Assembly (NCBI RefSeq): GCF_000225705.1
Contig: NZ_JH126467.1
Span: forward strand, 62,001 to 126,000
Length of the DNA stretch: 64,000 nt
Direction: 5' to 3'
Origin: Collinsella tanakaei YIT 12063
Lineage (GTDB): Bacteria; Actinomycetota; Coriobacteriia; Coriobacteriales; Coriobacteriaceae
Both the position numbers and the translations under genes were made by a program. Shown here piece by piece: positions 23,832-32,500 of the stretch. How positions within the stretch are numbered: the stretch's first letter is position 1; each line of letters starts with the position of its first letter. The notes under the pieces were generated by a model. The model made no database searches and had not been told where the DNA came from. It worked only from the letters and a program-made list of their open reading frames with translations.

Positions 23832-24366
23832 GGCCGGCTCCCTTCAAAACGGGGCGTAGCATGGCGCGCCCGCGGCTCAGTCGGGTCGCTATGGCGGATT
23901 CGCTCGCACCTACCAGCTCCGCGATCTGCTTGATCGAGTACCCCTCGTAATAGTGCAGGTAGATTGCCTCGCGATAATTCGCAGGCAGGTTCATGACGCT
24001 TTGCAGCACGCTCTGCGAACGTGTCGCCAGCTGCGCTTCGGTCGCATATGGCGCGCTTGCGGGCTCGGGCGCATCATCAAGTGCGATAGTGGCCCGCGCT
24101 CCGCGGCTCTTCAGCAGGTCTTTGCATGCGTTTGCCGCCACGCGGATGATCCATGCGTGCTCGTGGTCTACCGAGAAAAATCGCTGCGGGCGCTGCAGAA
24201 CCTTGAGCAGAACGTCCTGGCATATATCTTCTGCGTCCTGCGTGCTGCGCAGGTATGTGTAGCACACGCGCAAGATGGTGTCCGCATAGGTGTCCACCAG
24301 CCGCTCGGGTTCGGTCGCGTAGGTGCGGTTGGGGCATGCGGCCTTCTCGCATTGTTGCTTCGCCAT
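23818..24366 (-). CDS. ECF-type RNA polymerase sigma factor
   Basis: The 182-residue protein starts at ATG 24366 after GAGGTGAG. Region 2 is YADTILRVCYTYLRSTQDAEDICQDVLLKVLQ with the AWIIRVAANACKDLLKS region 2.4 part. Region 4 is LPANYREAIYLHYYEGYSIKQIAELVGASESAIATRLSRGRAML. It is co-transcribed and overlaps with the membrane protein that probably holds it inactive. A second, longer start upstream lacks a ribosome site. Confidence 0.95.
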   Translation of the reverse strand: MAKQQCEKAACPNRTYATEPERLVDTYADTILRVCYTYLRSTQDAEDICQDVLLKVLQRPQRFFSVDHEHAWIIRVAANACKDLLKSRGARATIALDDAPEPASAPYATEAQLATRSQSVLQSVMNLPANYREAIYLHYYEGYSIKQIAELVGASESAIATRLSRGRAMLRPVLKGAGHDNL

Positions 24367-24526
24367 GATCTCACCTCGTTTCGGTCGTCGTTGTTTTTTG
24401 GACGAGGGACCGGTTTCGATATCTCCCTCTACCAACAATACGATTGGCGTTCCAAAACTTGGCAATCACAGGCAAAAAAGATGCGCGACGCAATCTCGCC
24501 GCGCATTAAGGCTCATCTCAAACGGG

Positions 24527-25369
24527 TTATTTCAAATCCGTCCGCGCTCCCGCGCCTCTTACCCACACGCGGTCGTAATCGCGCAGCATCATGATGGTGA
24601 GCACCACGCCAAGAGAAAGGGGAGCGGTCTTTTGGTCCACCAGCTCAATCCCGTATGCCACGCGGTTCAGCGCGGGCTGCACGTGTACGCGGGCCGTTAA
24701 GGACCCGTTGCGCGTCACGGCGAAATCATCGCCCATGAGGTTGCCTTCAACGCCCACGCCCTCGCCGTCGATGCGGATCACGTCTCGGTAGCCGGTGTCG
24801 AAGCGAATCTCGCGGCGCAGCTGCACGCGGTCAAATCCATCCATGCGCACCTGGAACACGGGGTGATGCAGAGCGTGTTTGCGGGCGATGCTGCCCACGC
24901 GCTCGCCCTTCTCGTCGATGATGAAATAGAGCGCTCGGCTAAAGAACGATGCCGCGCGCACCAAGCGGTATGCAAGCCCGCACGTGTCGGTGATATCGGC
25001 GTTTTCAAACTTGCCATACAACGGGTTTCCCAGCGACCGCAGGCCAAAAAGGCTCAGGTCCTCCTCATTGGATCCGTCGGCCTCGCTTTCGTTTGTGCCG
25101 CTGGCGTCAATCACGGAGCTCGCCAGCAGAATGTGGTTCTTGTCGCGAGCGAACGCCCGCGCCATCACCTGGTCGTCGTCCTTCACCATCTGGTCCAGCG
25201 TGACGCCAAACAGCGCGCTCATAAGCACAAGGCTCTGTATATCCGGCGTGGTGGCACCGCTTTCCCAGTTGCTGATGGTGTTGCGGGACACCCAGATGGC
25301 ATCGGCAAGGTCCGCCTGCGACATGCCAAGCTGCTTGCGTCCGCGCCTGATCTGCTCGGAGAGAATCAT
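24527..25369 (-). CDS. XRE-family regulator with C-terminal LURP-like domain
   Basis: The 280-residue protein starts at ATG 25369. Residues 1-65 are a Cro/CI helix-turn-helix (QIRRGRKQLGMSQADLADAIWVSRNTISNWESGATTPDIQSLVLMSALFGVTLDQMV). The remainder is a beta-rich domain (GKFENADITDTCGLAYRLVRAASFFSRALYFIIDEKGERVGSIARK...FDVIRIDGEGV-like), resembling LURP-one/Tubby folds; that fold is inferred from the pattern. Such proteins occur in Firmicutes and Actinobacteria as XRE regulators of unknown signal. A near-palindrome lies about 70 bases upstream. Confidence 0.8.
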   Translation of the reverse strand: MILSEQIRRGRKQLGMSQADLADAIWVSRNTISNWESGATTPDIQSLVLMSALFGVTLDQMVKDDDQVMARAFARDKNHILLASSVIDASGTNESEADGSNEEDLSLFGLRSLGNPLYGKFENADITDTCGLAYRLVRAASFFSRALYFIIDEKGERVGSIARKHALHHPVFQVRMDGFDRVQLRREIRFDTGYRDVIRIDGEGVGVEGNLMGDDFAVTRNGSLTARVHVQPALNRVAYGIELVDQKTAPLSLGVVLTIMMLRDYDRVWVRGAGARTDLK

Positions 25370-25440
25370 TGTCGCCCCTTTCCGTCGGCGGTGTGATCGC
25401 GCTCCCGCGCCTCTCGTCCACACCACTGCACACCAAAGAA

Positions 25441-25473
25441 CCCTTAGGGGAATCCCGCGAGACCCCTTAAGGG
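25441..25473. promoter_or_regulatory. Inverted repeat upstream of the XRE regulator
   Basis: CCCTTAGGGG (25441-25450) and CCCCTTAAGGG (25463-25473) form an imperfect dyad that differs by one inserted base. It is a candidate operator for the XRE protein. Confidence 0.5.
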
Positions 25474-25632
25474 AACTATAGGATCTTCGTGCCTTTAGCG
25501 CTGCCAAATATCTTGTGCAACGTCCGCTTGGTGGCGCGCTAACCGTTGTTTACCAGCGTTTTTGGACGAGGACTAGCTAGATGCTACATCGCGTCAGCAG
25601 CGCAAATGCCAGCGCTAGGACCCCGTCCATCC

Positions 25633-26142
25633 TTATTGCTCAACAGGTATAAAGCGCTTTGCAGCGCAGGGCCCCAGCGCCAGGCCGATGATGGGCCAGA
25701 TAAGTGGCGCGAAGTTAGACGGTTCAAGGTCGATGGGCAAGGCCGCCATCGCAACAAGTCCAACTACGGCACCGGGAATGCTGACAACGCCCAGAAGGGC
25801 GAGAGCTAGGATAACGCCGTCTTTGCGGCTCCAGGTCTCGGGCGTGGGGCGTCCGTCCGCCGGGTGGGCGAAGAGATTCTCCTTGATGGCTTTGTGCGCC
25901 TTGTAAATCAAGAAGTACGAGTAGATTCCCGCGATCACGGTCGCCGCCATAAGCGCCTGGAGCATGCCAATTTCCCGTGCAAGATCCGCCGAAGTTTCGA
26001 TGTCGTCGACCGTCGCCATGTAGAGGGCGGCGGCTGCAACGATCAAGACGGTGCCTATGACGAGGGGGATGATGAATGCTCGCCTTAAGGCACGGCGCGA
26101 CGCCTGGTCCAATGCCGTCCAGTACCGCTTGATAGCGTCCAT
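25633..26142 (-). CDS. Small multi-helix membrane protein, function unknown
   Basis: The 169-residue protein starts at ATG 26142, with GGAGG upstream on the minus strand. Four hydrophobic segments are visible (AFIIPLVIGTVLIVAAAALYM, MLQALMAATVIAGIYSYFLI, GVILALALLGVVSIPGAVVGLVAMA, FAPLIWPIIGLALGPCAA). I do not recognise a family, and no neighbour suggests a job. The C-terminus is short and cytoplasmic or membrane-buried. Confidence 0.7.
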   Translation of the reverse strand: MDAIKRYWTALDQASRRALRRAFIIPLVIGTVLIVAAAALYMATVDDIETSADLAREIGMLQALMAATVIAGIYSYFLIYKAHKAIKENLFAHPADGRPTPETWSRKDGVILALALLGVVSIPGAVVGLVAMAALPIDLEPSNFAPLIWPIIGLALGPCAAKRFIPVEQ

Positions 26143-26262
26143 GGTCGCCTCCGCATCTCTAGGAGTGCTCGGCAATTGCTGCCGGTTAGCGTACTTATTC
26201 CCATCGAGCCGTGGAATAAAAGAGCGTCTGCCAATGGCTGGATTCGTTTGGCGAGCGGCCCA

Positions 26263-27342
26263 CTAGGGATTGCATTGCGCGCATGGTTCGTAGCCCCGGG
26301 TCATGACCTCGCTTCTGGTCATGGTGACTTCTTGTTTGTTGCGCGCCTTCATGCGGCTAACGGATCTGCACCCGGGCAGGTGGAACTTGCGCGTATTGGT
26401 GTTGAGCACGAAGGTGTGCGCCTGCTCGTCGTTGCTCTGAGCAGCGGTGCCGGCGGGCTCCGTGCTCGCTCCAGCATCCTGCTCGCGCCAGCTGTCGCCC
26501 GTGGCATAGTCGATGCCAACGCCGGGCTGCACGTTATAGCAAAACACGTTGAAGCTCACGGACGCACCGTCATCGTCAAGCGAGAGCGCCTCCATGTGCA
26601 CGCCGCGCGCAACAAGCTCATCGTCCGCAAACACGGGCTCAACGCGCAGCAGCACGCGTCCGCCGGCGTCCACGCAGTTATCGATCCAGTTCTCGAAGGG
26701 CAACATGCCCTGGGTGTTCATGTAGCGCGTGCCGGTGATGAGGTTGAGCTCGTTGGCGCCCTCGCCGGTGAGTTGGTAGCCAATGAGATGGCAGCGATTG
26801 TAGAGGTATCTGCCATCGACTAGGTCGTCATAGCGTACGGTGTGCCAGCCGGAGGGCTTGATCATATCGATGCTGCCTCGCGGTTCGGTGGGCTGCGTGT
26901 CAGGGTTTACCACCGCCATGGCGGCGCCGCAGCGACCGAGGTTGTCGAGTGGTGAAAACTTCTCTGCCTCCGCGGGGGAGCTCGCCTGCGCCGGCAGGGC
27001 TTCAGCGTCGGCAACGTTGAGGTTGGGCGCGTTATCGTTGATCACGGCGTACGGGCTGCCGGAGTAGGCGGGGACCTGCGAATAATCAAAGCCGCTGCTT
27101 GTAGCCGGCGTTTGATAGTCGCTAGAGGTGTTGCTTGCAGCTGCGTTTTCCGCGCCGGTTCCGGCGTGGGCGTTTCCAATCGCGCTCGATCCCGCGACCG
27201 CCTGCGCGGCGCTTCCGGTCGCGGCGCCGGCGCTGGAGCAGCCCGCGCTTCCACCCATGGCAAGTATCAGGGCAAGGATGAGGACGATGAGGATGTGCGG
27301 GGTATTGGCCCTGCGGCGCGGAGCCTCCGTGCGGTTCAACAT
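26263..27342 (-). CDS. Secreted DNA/RNA non-specific endonuclease (DNA-entry type) with Ada-like zinc tail
   Basis: A 359-residue exported nuclease. ATG 27342 (AGAGG upstream) gives a signal segment ILIVLILALILAMGG and a lipobox-like GSAGC, so it may be a lipoprotein. A Ser/Ala linker follows, then a NUC-type domain with DMIKPSGWHTVRYDD, NRCHLIGYQLTGEG (catalytic His region) and NLITGTRYMNTQGMLPFEN, like DNA-entry nuclease EndA. The C-terminus THTFVLNTNTRKFHLPGC...CAQCNP resembles the metal-binding Ada domain. Role in DNA uptake or nutrient scavenging is inferred. A longer start at 27378 is possible. Confidence 0.88.
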   Translation of the reverse strand: MLNRTEAPRRRANTPHILIVLILALILAMGGSAGCSSAGAATGSAAQAVAGSSAIGNAHAGTGAENAAASNTSSDYQTPATSSGFDYSQVPAYSGSPYAVINDNAPNLNVADAEALPAQASSPAEAEKFSPLDNLGRCGAAMAVVNPDTQPTEPRGSIDMIKPSGWHTVRYDDLVDGRYLYNRCHLIGYQLTGEGANELNLITGTRYMNTQGMLPFENWIDNCVDAGGRVLLRVEPVFADDELVARGVHMEALSLDDDGASVSFNVFCYNVQPGVGIDYATGDSWREQDAGASTEPAGTAAQSNDEQAHTFVLNTNTRKFHLPGCRSVSRMKARNKQEVTMTRSEVMTRGYEPCAQCNP

Positions 27343-27382
27343 GACGAGCCTCTGGGTTAGGGGATAGCGACGACGCATAATG

Positions 27383-27428
27383 ATAGCGCCCCGTCTGGAC
27401 AAGAAAACCTGTCTGGACGGGGCGCTAT
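27383..27428. repeat. 18-bp stem hairpin upstream of the nuclease gene
   Basis: ATAGCGCCCCGTC (27383-27395) pairs with its exact complement at 27416-27428. The stem extends by five more pairs (two G-U) to a 10-base loop. It has no T-tract on either strand. It sits between the divergent nuclease and hicA genes. Confidence 0.75.
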
Positions 27429-27552
27429 GGAAAACCCTGCTTCATGTAATGGCGTGTTCGCCGTGCGATGTATGCTAAAAAAGTTAAATAGTGTTGTAAA
27501 TAACTATTAATTTTTATATAGTTAATTTAGCGGTTTGTAGAAGGGGGCAGAC

Positions 27553-27741
27553 GTGCAACCACCGACTTACCGCGAGATCATCCAACAACTGCTTCGTGAG
27601 GGCTTCGTCGAACGAGCGTCCGCAGGCGATCACCGCCGTTTCTCTAAAAACGGCTACAAGGTTACCGTGAGGGACCAGGGCGGCAAGCATGCTACTTGGA
27701 GAGAGTGGCAGAGCATCAAGAGGCAGGCAGGGTGGTCTTAA
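27553..27741 (+). CDS. hicA: HicA-type mRNA interferase toxin
   Basis: A 62-residue double-stranded-RNA-binding-fold toxin (TYREIIQQLLREGFVERASAGDHRRFSKNGYKVTVRDQGGKHATWREWQSIKRQAGW) with the catalytic His in GDHRRF. It starts at GTG 27553 after AAGGGGG. HicB follows 60 bases downstream, the standard toxin-first hicAB order. Members cleave mRNA without needing the ribosome. Confidence 0.93.
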   Translation: MQPPTYREIIQQLLREGFVERASAGDHRRFSKNGYKVTVRDQGGKHATWREWQSIKRQAGWS

Positions 27742-27801
27742 TGCGCAAGGGCGCGGTGATAGCGCGTCATCGCGCCTGCATAGAATCAACGGAGGGTTTA
27801 C

Positions 27802-28227
27802 ATGCTTTTGTCCGCTGAGTGCGTTTTGACTCGCGACGGTGATTCGTGGGTGGCGGAATTCCCACAATTCGGCGGTGTTGCGACAAGCGGCAAGACCAGG
27901 ACCGATGCTCTGAAGGCCGCACGCGATGTGCTCACCTTGGAGGCGGTGGACCTGATGACCGATGGTGCCTCCGCACCAAGGCAGGCCCATGTGGCAGAGG
28001 TTCACGTTGTGAGCGTTGATGTGAGCGATGACGATGTCGAGGCGGCTCGCTGCGTCACCCTTACGGGGGCGGCGGAACGCATTGGGGTAAGCAGCCCGCG
28101 CGTGACCGCTCTTGTGAAGTCTGGCGCGCTTGACGTTAGACTTGTGAACGGAAGGCGCATGGTGACGATCGAGAGCGTGAACCGCCTGCTGGCATCGGAT
28201 AGAAAGCCTGGACGACCCAGGGCTTAG
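27802..28227 (+). CDS. hicB: HicB-type antitoxin with helix-turn-helix
   Basis: A 141-residue antitoxin. The N-terminal HicB fold (CVLTRDGDSWVAEFPQFGGVATSGKTRTDALKAARDVLTLEAVDLM) neutralises HicA. The C-terminal part (CVTLTGAAERIGVSSPRVTALVKSGALDVRLVNGRRMVTIESVNRLLAS) is an excisionase/MerR-like DNA-binding helix-turn-helix that likely autoregulates the pair. A GGAGGG ribosome site lies before its ATG. Confidence 0.92.
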   Translation: MLLSAECVLTRDGDSWVAEFPQFGGVATSGKTRTDALKAARDVLTLEAVDLMTDGASAPRQAHVAEVHVVSVDVSDDDVEAARCVTLTGAAERIGVSSPRVTALVKSGALDVRLVNGRRMVTIESVNRLLASDRKPGRPRA

Positions 28228-28284
28228 GGCGGGATGTCTGCGGCGGTCGACGATGAGGGCTACAAATGCCGTAGCTCACGCGCA

Positions 28285-28332
28285 TAATAAAAGATTCGCC
28301 CAAAGCCGCCATAGCGGTCATTTGGACGAATC
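28285..28332 (-). terminator. Terminator of the exonuclease gene
   Basis: On the minus strand an interrupted stem (GATTCG...CGAATC with inner CCGC/GCGG) is followed by TTTTATTATG. It ends the exonuclease transcript coming from the right. Confidence 0.7.
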
Positions 28333-28421
28333 CTATCAACTCGGATGTTAACCCTCTCGGTGAAAGCCACCGGGACGCTCGCCGTATTCTGCGGGCAGGG
28401 CGCTCGCTCGCTACACATGCG

Positions 28422-29387
28422 TTACTTCAAGAACATGCCCTTGCCGTTAAACTCCGCCTGCACGGTGCGCAGCATAAGATCGGTATCGTCCAAGCCAAGG
28501 TGCAGCTCGTTCTCGTCTGCGGCAAGGGTACCGCGGCGGCGCGCCCAGTTCTGCAGGCTCGCGGGAGCGCTCTCTCGCGGCAGGGTACGCACCTCGCCGT
28601 CAACGGAGCGACAGATGTGGCGCGAGTCGATGACGATGATCTTGCCCGCGCGGCGCGCCTCGGCGTAGCCGGGCAGGTGCAGCATGAACCAGCTGTCCTC
28701 GAACGCGGCGTTGTGAGCCATGATGGGATACTTCTTCATCAGCTTCAGCAGCTCTTTTTGCAGCTTGGTGTCCAGGCGGAAGGGCGTCTTGCCCTCAAGG
28801 TCACTCCACTGGATGTGGTGGATGTCGGCCAGCGGCACGCCGGTTTCGCGGTACAGGTCGGGGATACCGCAGTAGAAGGCCTGGGGGTCGTGCGGGACGG
28901 CGTCGCTGGTGAGCTCCATGATCTCCCAGCCCACGTTGATGATGTAGCCGCGTTCCGGCGCGCGTCCGGTGGTCTCGATGTCGATGCCCAGGACGGTGCC
29001 CTTGATGGGCTTGCGCACGTAGGCGACGGAGTACGCGTCGCGGTCGCCGCGGACCTCGCGCGCGACGGCGCTGGCGGCGCGGCCCTGCATCTTGCCGATG
29101 GCGGCGCACAGGTCCGCATCGGAGAGGTTGCGGGCGAGCAGCGGGCTGGAGAGGTTGCGCAGGCGCGCCTCGCCAATCTGGTCGCAGAGCTCGCGGTTGC
29201 GATCCGCCAGGTCCAGGATGACATCGAAGTCGAATCCTGGTTCATCGTTTGCGCGCCATTCGTCCACCAGGGCCTTCAGGGCCTCCTCGCCGCGCTGGCG
29301 CTCGGACTCCATGGCGTCGTAGTCGCCGTAGATGAACATGGGGATAAACGGCTGGCGGTAATACTCAAGCGCTTGCTGTGCATTCAT
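28422..29387 (-). CDS. DnaQ-like 3'-5' exonuclease
   Basis: A 321-residue protein with an N-terminal helical region and a DEDD exonuclease domain from about residue 128 (GTVLGIDIETTG, Exo I; MAHNAAFEDSWFM, Exo II; HLGLDDTDLMLRTV, Exo III). It resembles exodeoxyribonuclease/RNase T-like DnaQ proteins annotated in Actinobacteria as 3'-5' exonuclease. Exo III has Asp-Asp. It stands alone with its own terminator. Repair or RNA turnover is possible; the substrate is not decided. Confidence 0.88.
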   Translation of the reverse strand: MNAQQALEYYRQPFIPMFIYGDYDAMESERQRGEEALKALVDEWRANDEPGFDFDVILDLADRNRELCDQIGEARLRNLSSPLLARNLSDADLCAAIGKMQGRAASAVAREVRGDRDAYSVAYVRKPIKGTVLGIDIETTGRAPERGYIINVGWEIMELTSDAVPHDPQAFYCGIPDLYRETGVPLADIHHIQWSDLEGKTPFRLDTKLQKELLKLMKKYPIMAHNAAFEDSWFMLHLPGYAEARRAGKIIVIDSRHICRSVDGEVRTLPRESAPASLQNWARRRGTLAADENELHLGLDDTDLMLRTVQAEFNGKGMFLK

Positions 29388-29458
29388 ATATGTGTGCCTT
29401 CCAAACTGATTGTAACGATCGGAAAATAATAGTTTCCCTTGTGAAACTCTGACGCTAC

Positions 29459-29473
29459 AATAGCCTACCTTAG
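29459..29473 (+). promoter_or_regulatory. DtxR-box-like half site before the exporter gene
   Basis: ATAGCCTACCTTAG agrees with the right part of the DtxR/IdeR consensus (TTAGCCTAACCTAA) at about 11 of 14 positions. It lies about 140 bases before the exporter gene and would fit control by a DtxR-type protein such as the one at 10919. Confidence 0.35.
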
Positions 29474-29611
29474 ATGGGGCGTTAGGAAAACCGCAAGCGG
29501 GGTAACAAATGACTTATACAAAAATCGTCCACCCTATCGCCAAAGTCGTTTTATCAGTCTTCCCCTCATGACGAGTTTTAAATAGTGGATGGCATTAGGA
29601 GACCTGACTCT

Positions 29612-30769
29612 ATGGACTTATTGCTGCATTTTGTTGAGCACGCGTTGGAAGACACGCTGTCGCTCGTTCCGTTCCTGTTCGTAACCTACCTGGTGCTCGA
29701 GGCGCTTGAGCATGCGGCGGGCAACCGCGTCAACGCCACCGTGCGCCGCGCGGGCGCCGCTGGTCCCGTGGTGGGCGCTGCGCTGGGCGTTTTGCCCCAG
29801 TGCGGCTTTTCCGCCGTGGCGGCGACCCTGTACGCAGGGCGCGTTGTCACCCTGGGCACGCTGGTGGCCGTGTTTCTCTCTACGTCAGACGAGATGCTGC
29901 CCATGTTGCTGGTCGAGCGGGTGGACGCGTCTTCTGTGGCGACGCTGCTTGCCGCCAAGGCTGCGATTGCGCTGATCTCTGGCGTTGTAGTGGATGCCGC
30001 CTTGCGCGCGCTGCGCCGTAACGCCCGCGTCCATGCGGCGATTCGCCGTACGGTTTTGGGTCCTAAGTCCTTTGCGGGTGAGGACGGGTCGAGGGCGGCC
30101 GATATCATCGACAGCCTCTCGGAAGCGGGGGAGAGCGCCGAGCACATTCACCGTTTGTGCGAGCGCGACCACTGCGGCTGCGAGGAGTCTCACGCCCATC
30201 ACCATGGGGACGATGGCCATCATGGGCATGGCGACGATGACGATCACCGCGAGCACGCCCACCAAGATGGCGTACTCGGTAGTGGCTCCCATGGCGCTTC
30301 CGCTGCGTGCGCTTGCAACCATGGGCATGACCACGGCCATGGACATGATCACGATCACGCGCATGGCGCCGGTGCGATCAAGTCCATTGTCTTGAGCGTG
30401 CTTTCGCATACCGTGCAGGTGACGGTCTTCATCTTCATTGTCACCTTCGTGCTGGTGGCGGTTCTGGAGACCGTGGGCGAGCCCGCTATGGAGGCGTTCC
30501 TCTCTTCCAACCGCGCCTTTGCCATTTTGGGTTCCGCGTTGGTGGGCATCATTCCCAATTGCTCTGCCAGCGTGGTTATCACGCAGCTTTACCTTGAGGG
30601 CGTGCTGTCGCTGGCACCCGCTATGGCAGGCCTTTTGGTGTCCGCCGGCGTGGGCTATCTGGTGCTGTTCCGTACCAACCGCAGTATGCGCGAGAACATA
30701 GCGATTCTGATCTTGCTGTATCTGGTCGCCGTTCTTTGGGGCTTGGTGCTGATGTTGCTGGGCTTCTAG
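29612..30769 (+). CDS. Putative heavy-metal/manganese exporter (ArsP_2 family) with His-rich loop
   Basis: A 385-residue membrane protein of the 10-TM ArsP_2 family. The duplicated core motifs are GVLPQCGFSAVAATLYAGRVVTLGTLVAVFLSTSDEM and VGIIPNCSASVVITQLYLEGVLSLAPAMAGLLVS. Between the halves a cytoplasmic loop (about residues 185-260) is crowded with His, Asp and Cys, a likely metal sensor or buffer. ATG 29612 follows AGGAGA. The family is annotated as a putative manganese transporter or heavy-metal exporter; the ion is not proven. Confidence 0.85.
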   Translation: MDLLLHFVEHALEDTLSLVPFLFVTYLVLEALEHAAGNRVNATVRRAGAAGPVVGAALGVLPQCGFSAVAATLYAGRVVTLGTLVAVFLSTSDEMLPMLLVERVDASSVATLLAAKAAIALISGVVVDAALRALRRNARVHAAIRRTVLGPKSFAGEDGSRAADIIDSLSEAGESAEHIHRLCERDHCGCEESHAHHHGDDGHHGHGDDDDHREHAHQDGVLGSGSHGASAACACNHGHDHGHGHDHDHAHGAGAIKSIVLSVLSHTVQVTVFIFIVTFVLVAVLETVGEPAMEAFLSSNRAFAILGSALVGIIPNCSASVVITQLYLEGVLSLAPAMAGLLVSAGVGYLVLFRTNRSMRENIAILILLYLVAVLWGLVLMLLGF

Positions 30770-30874
30770 CGAGGCTTGCGGCTGGCTGCGCTTGCTTGCG
30801 CTGAATGTCCGTCTTGGGCGTCCGCTGGTATTCCGTTGTGTCTTTGCGTTGGCTCCGTTGGATGGGGGTCTACC

Positions 30875-31717
30875 ATGGTCGATCGCACGCGTAGGGTTAG
30901 GGCTACGGGGCGAGGAGCGCCTGCCGGCAGGCGCCCGGCTGGTGGCAGGCATATGGCAGGTGGCAGGCGCGGGGCCGTTGCGGGGCGCACGGCAGGTGGC
31001 GGGCGCCGTCATCGTCCAAAAACACCGAAAGGCGTGCATTCTTCTAAGCTCGTTGTCCTTGCTGTGCTGGCAGCGCTTCTGATTCTGGGTGCTGGCGTTG
31101 CGGGGCTTGCAGGTTTGGTGGCTACGGGCAACGTCAACGTGACATCTGCTTCTAGGCCGGAAAACAAATACACGGGCGTGCTGGCGCCGTATGCGTGCGC
31201 GTCCGATGCAGATGGCGACGGGGTGGATGACCAGACCGATATCTTGTCTGCGGCGCTGCGCTATGTGCAGACCAAACCCGTGTATCGCAGCGAGTACTAT
31301 TCGGGCGGGTATCCGGATGACGGCTGCGGCGTGTGCACCGACGTGGTGGCGTTTGCCCTGCGCGATGCGGGCTACAATCTGCAGGCGCTGGTGGCGACCG
31401 ATATCACCGAGCACCCGGATGACTACGGACTGGACGCACCGGATCCCGCGATCGACTTTAGACGCGTGCGCAACCTCAAGGTGTTCTTTGCCAGGCATGC
31501 TGCCCAACTAACGTGCGACGTTCACGCGATCGATGAGTGGCAGGGCGGCGACATTGCGATTTTTGATTCGCATATTGGCATAGTGTCCGATCGGCGAAAC
31601 GAGAACGGCGTGCCCTACCTTATCCACCATAACGCGCCCTCCCAGCTATCCTATGAGGAGGACGTGCTGGAAGGGCGCGATGATTTGGTGATGCATGTGC
31701 GGATGGGATGCGAATGA
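30875..31717 (+). CDS. DUF1287 family secreted or anchored protein
   Basis: The 280-residue protein starts at ATG 30875. An Arg/Gly-rich cytoplasmic tail of about 60 residues precedes one membrane helix (LVVLAVLAALLILGAGVAGLAGL) and a DUF1287 domain (YYSGGYPDDGCGVCTDVVAFALRDAGYNLQALV, DPAIDFRRVRNLKVFFARH, GGDIAIFDSHIGIVSDRRN). The conserved Cys of GVCTDVV and His of SHIG fit an NlpC/transglutaminase-like fold. A wall-linked hydrolase role is inferred. It follows the metal exporter by about 100 bases. Confidence 0.85.
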   Translation: MVDRTRRVRATGRGAPAGRRPAGGRHMAGGRRGAVAGRTAGGGRRHRPKTPKGVHSSKLVVLAVLAALLILGAGVAGLAGLVATGNVNVTSASRPENKYTGVLAPYACASDADGDGVDDQTDILSAALRYVQTKPVYRSEYYSGGYPDDGCGVCTDVVAFALRDAGYNLQALVATDITEHPDDYGLDAPDPAIDFRRVRNLKVFFARHAAQLTCDVHAIDEWQGGDIAIFDSHIGIVSDRRNENGVPYLIHHNAPSQLSYEEDVLEGRDDLVMHVRMGCE

Positions 31718-31762
31718 GGATGGGGTGCGTTTAAGGATGACGCCGAACGCGATGTTGGGCTG

Positions 31763-32365
31763 CTAGGCGATCTTGCCAAACGTGAACGCGCGGACCAGCA
31801 GGGTGATGCCCAGCACGGTGAGCGCGGCTCCAGCGAACAGCACAAGCATGTCCGTGGATTCAAGCGGGAACATGAGCACCACGATGCCTGCCAAAATCGA
31901 CAGCACTCCGGAGAAGATGGCGAAGCCGCGGTTGTGGACGGCGGCGGATTCGACCAGCGTCATGACGCCTTCGATGATCCAGCCAAAGCCGGTAGCCATC
32001 ACTACAAAGGTTGCTAGCGTTGCCGCGGAGAGCGCTTGGTTGCGCACCATTATGAGTCCGCCAAAGAATAGAAGCAGGCTGGTGATGATGTTGAGCGCGC
32101 GCCAGCCGCCCGGCAGCAGCGGCGTCCAAATGGCGGTGGCAAGGCGGATGATGCCCGCCACTATAAAGTAGATGCCCAGCACCACGGTGAGCACCACTAG
32201 GGTCTTTACCGGCCAGAACAGCAGCGCCAGGCCGGCGAGCATGCTCACTGCTCCCGTGATGCCGTACAGGCGGCGCACGGTGGTGATGACGTGGTCTATC
32301 ATGTTGTACTCGTCAAAATAAAAAGGATCCGCGTGGTCTAGTGAGTGCTTGTCGAAGAACGTCAT
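31763..32365 (-). CDS. HdeD/DUF308-family membrane protein
   Basis: A 200-residue protein with six membrane helices in three pairs (LYGITGAVSMLAGLALLFWPVKTLVVLTVVLGIYFIVAGI and similar), the HdeD/DUF308 pattern. ATG 32365 is preceded by GGAGG. The family is linked to acid resistance in E. coli, but its role in Gram-positives is not settled. It converges on the DUF1287 gene without an evident terminator between them. Confidence 0.88.
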   Translation of the reverse strand: MTFFDKHSLDHADPFYFDEYNMIDHVITTVRRLYGITGAVSMLAGLALLFWPVKTLVVLTVVLGIYFIVAGIIRLATAIWTPLLPGGWRALNIITSLLLFFGGLIMVRNQALSAATLATFVVMATGFGWIIEGVMTLVESAAVHNRGFAIFSGVLSILAGIVVLMFPLESTDMLVLFAGAALTVLGITLLVRAFTFGKIA

Positions 32366-32500
32366 GATGAGGACCTCCAATTGTATAGATGTGTAATAAT
32401 CCTCAAGTGTGGTATACCCATTTAAGAGCGTGCTAACAAATGATTGCGTCCACCAATGCTACAATCGCCTGCGACGGGACATGAGACCAAGGGGGATGCA

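Noticed and set aside
29885-31507. 540-residue minus-strand frame opposite the exporter and DUF1287 genes
   Set aside because: Antisense shadow across two real genes and an intergenic gap, with no ribosome site or domain.
32344-32380. Longer starts of the HdeD-like gene upstream of ATG 32365
   Set aside because: The upstream TTG lacks a properly spaced ribosome site; GGAGG serves the ATG.
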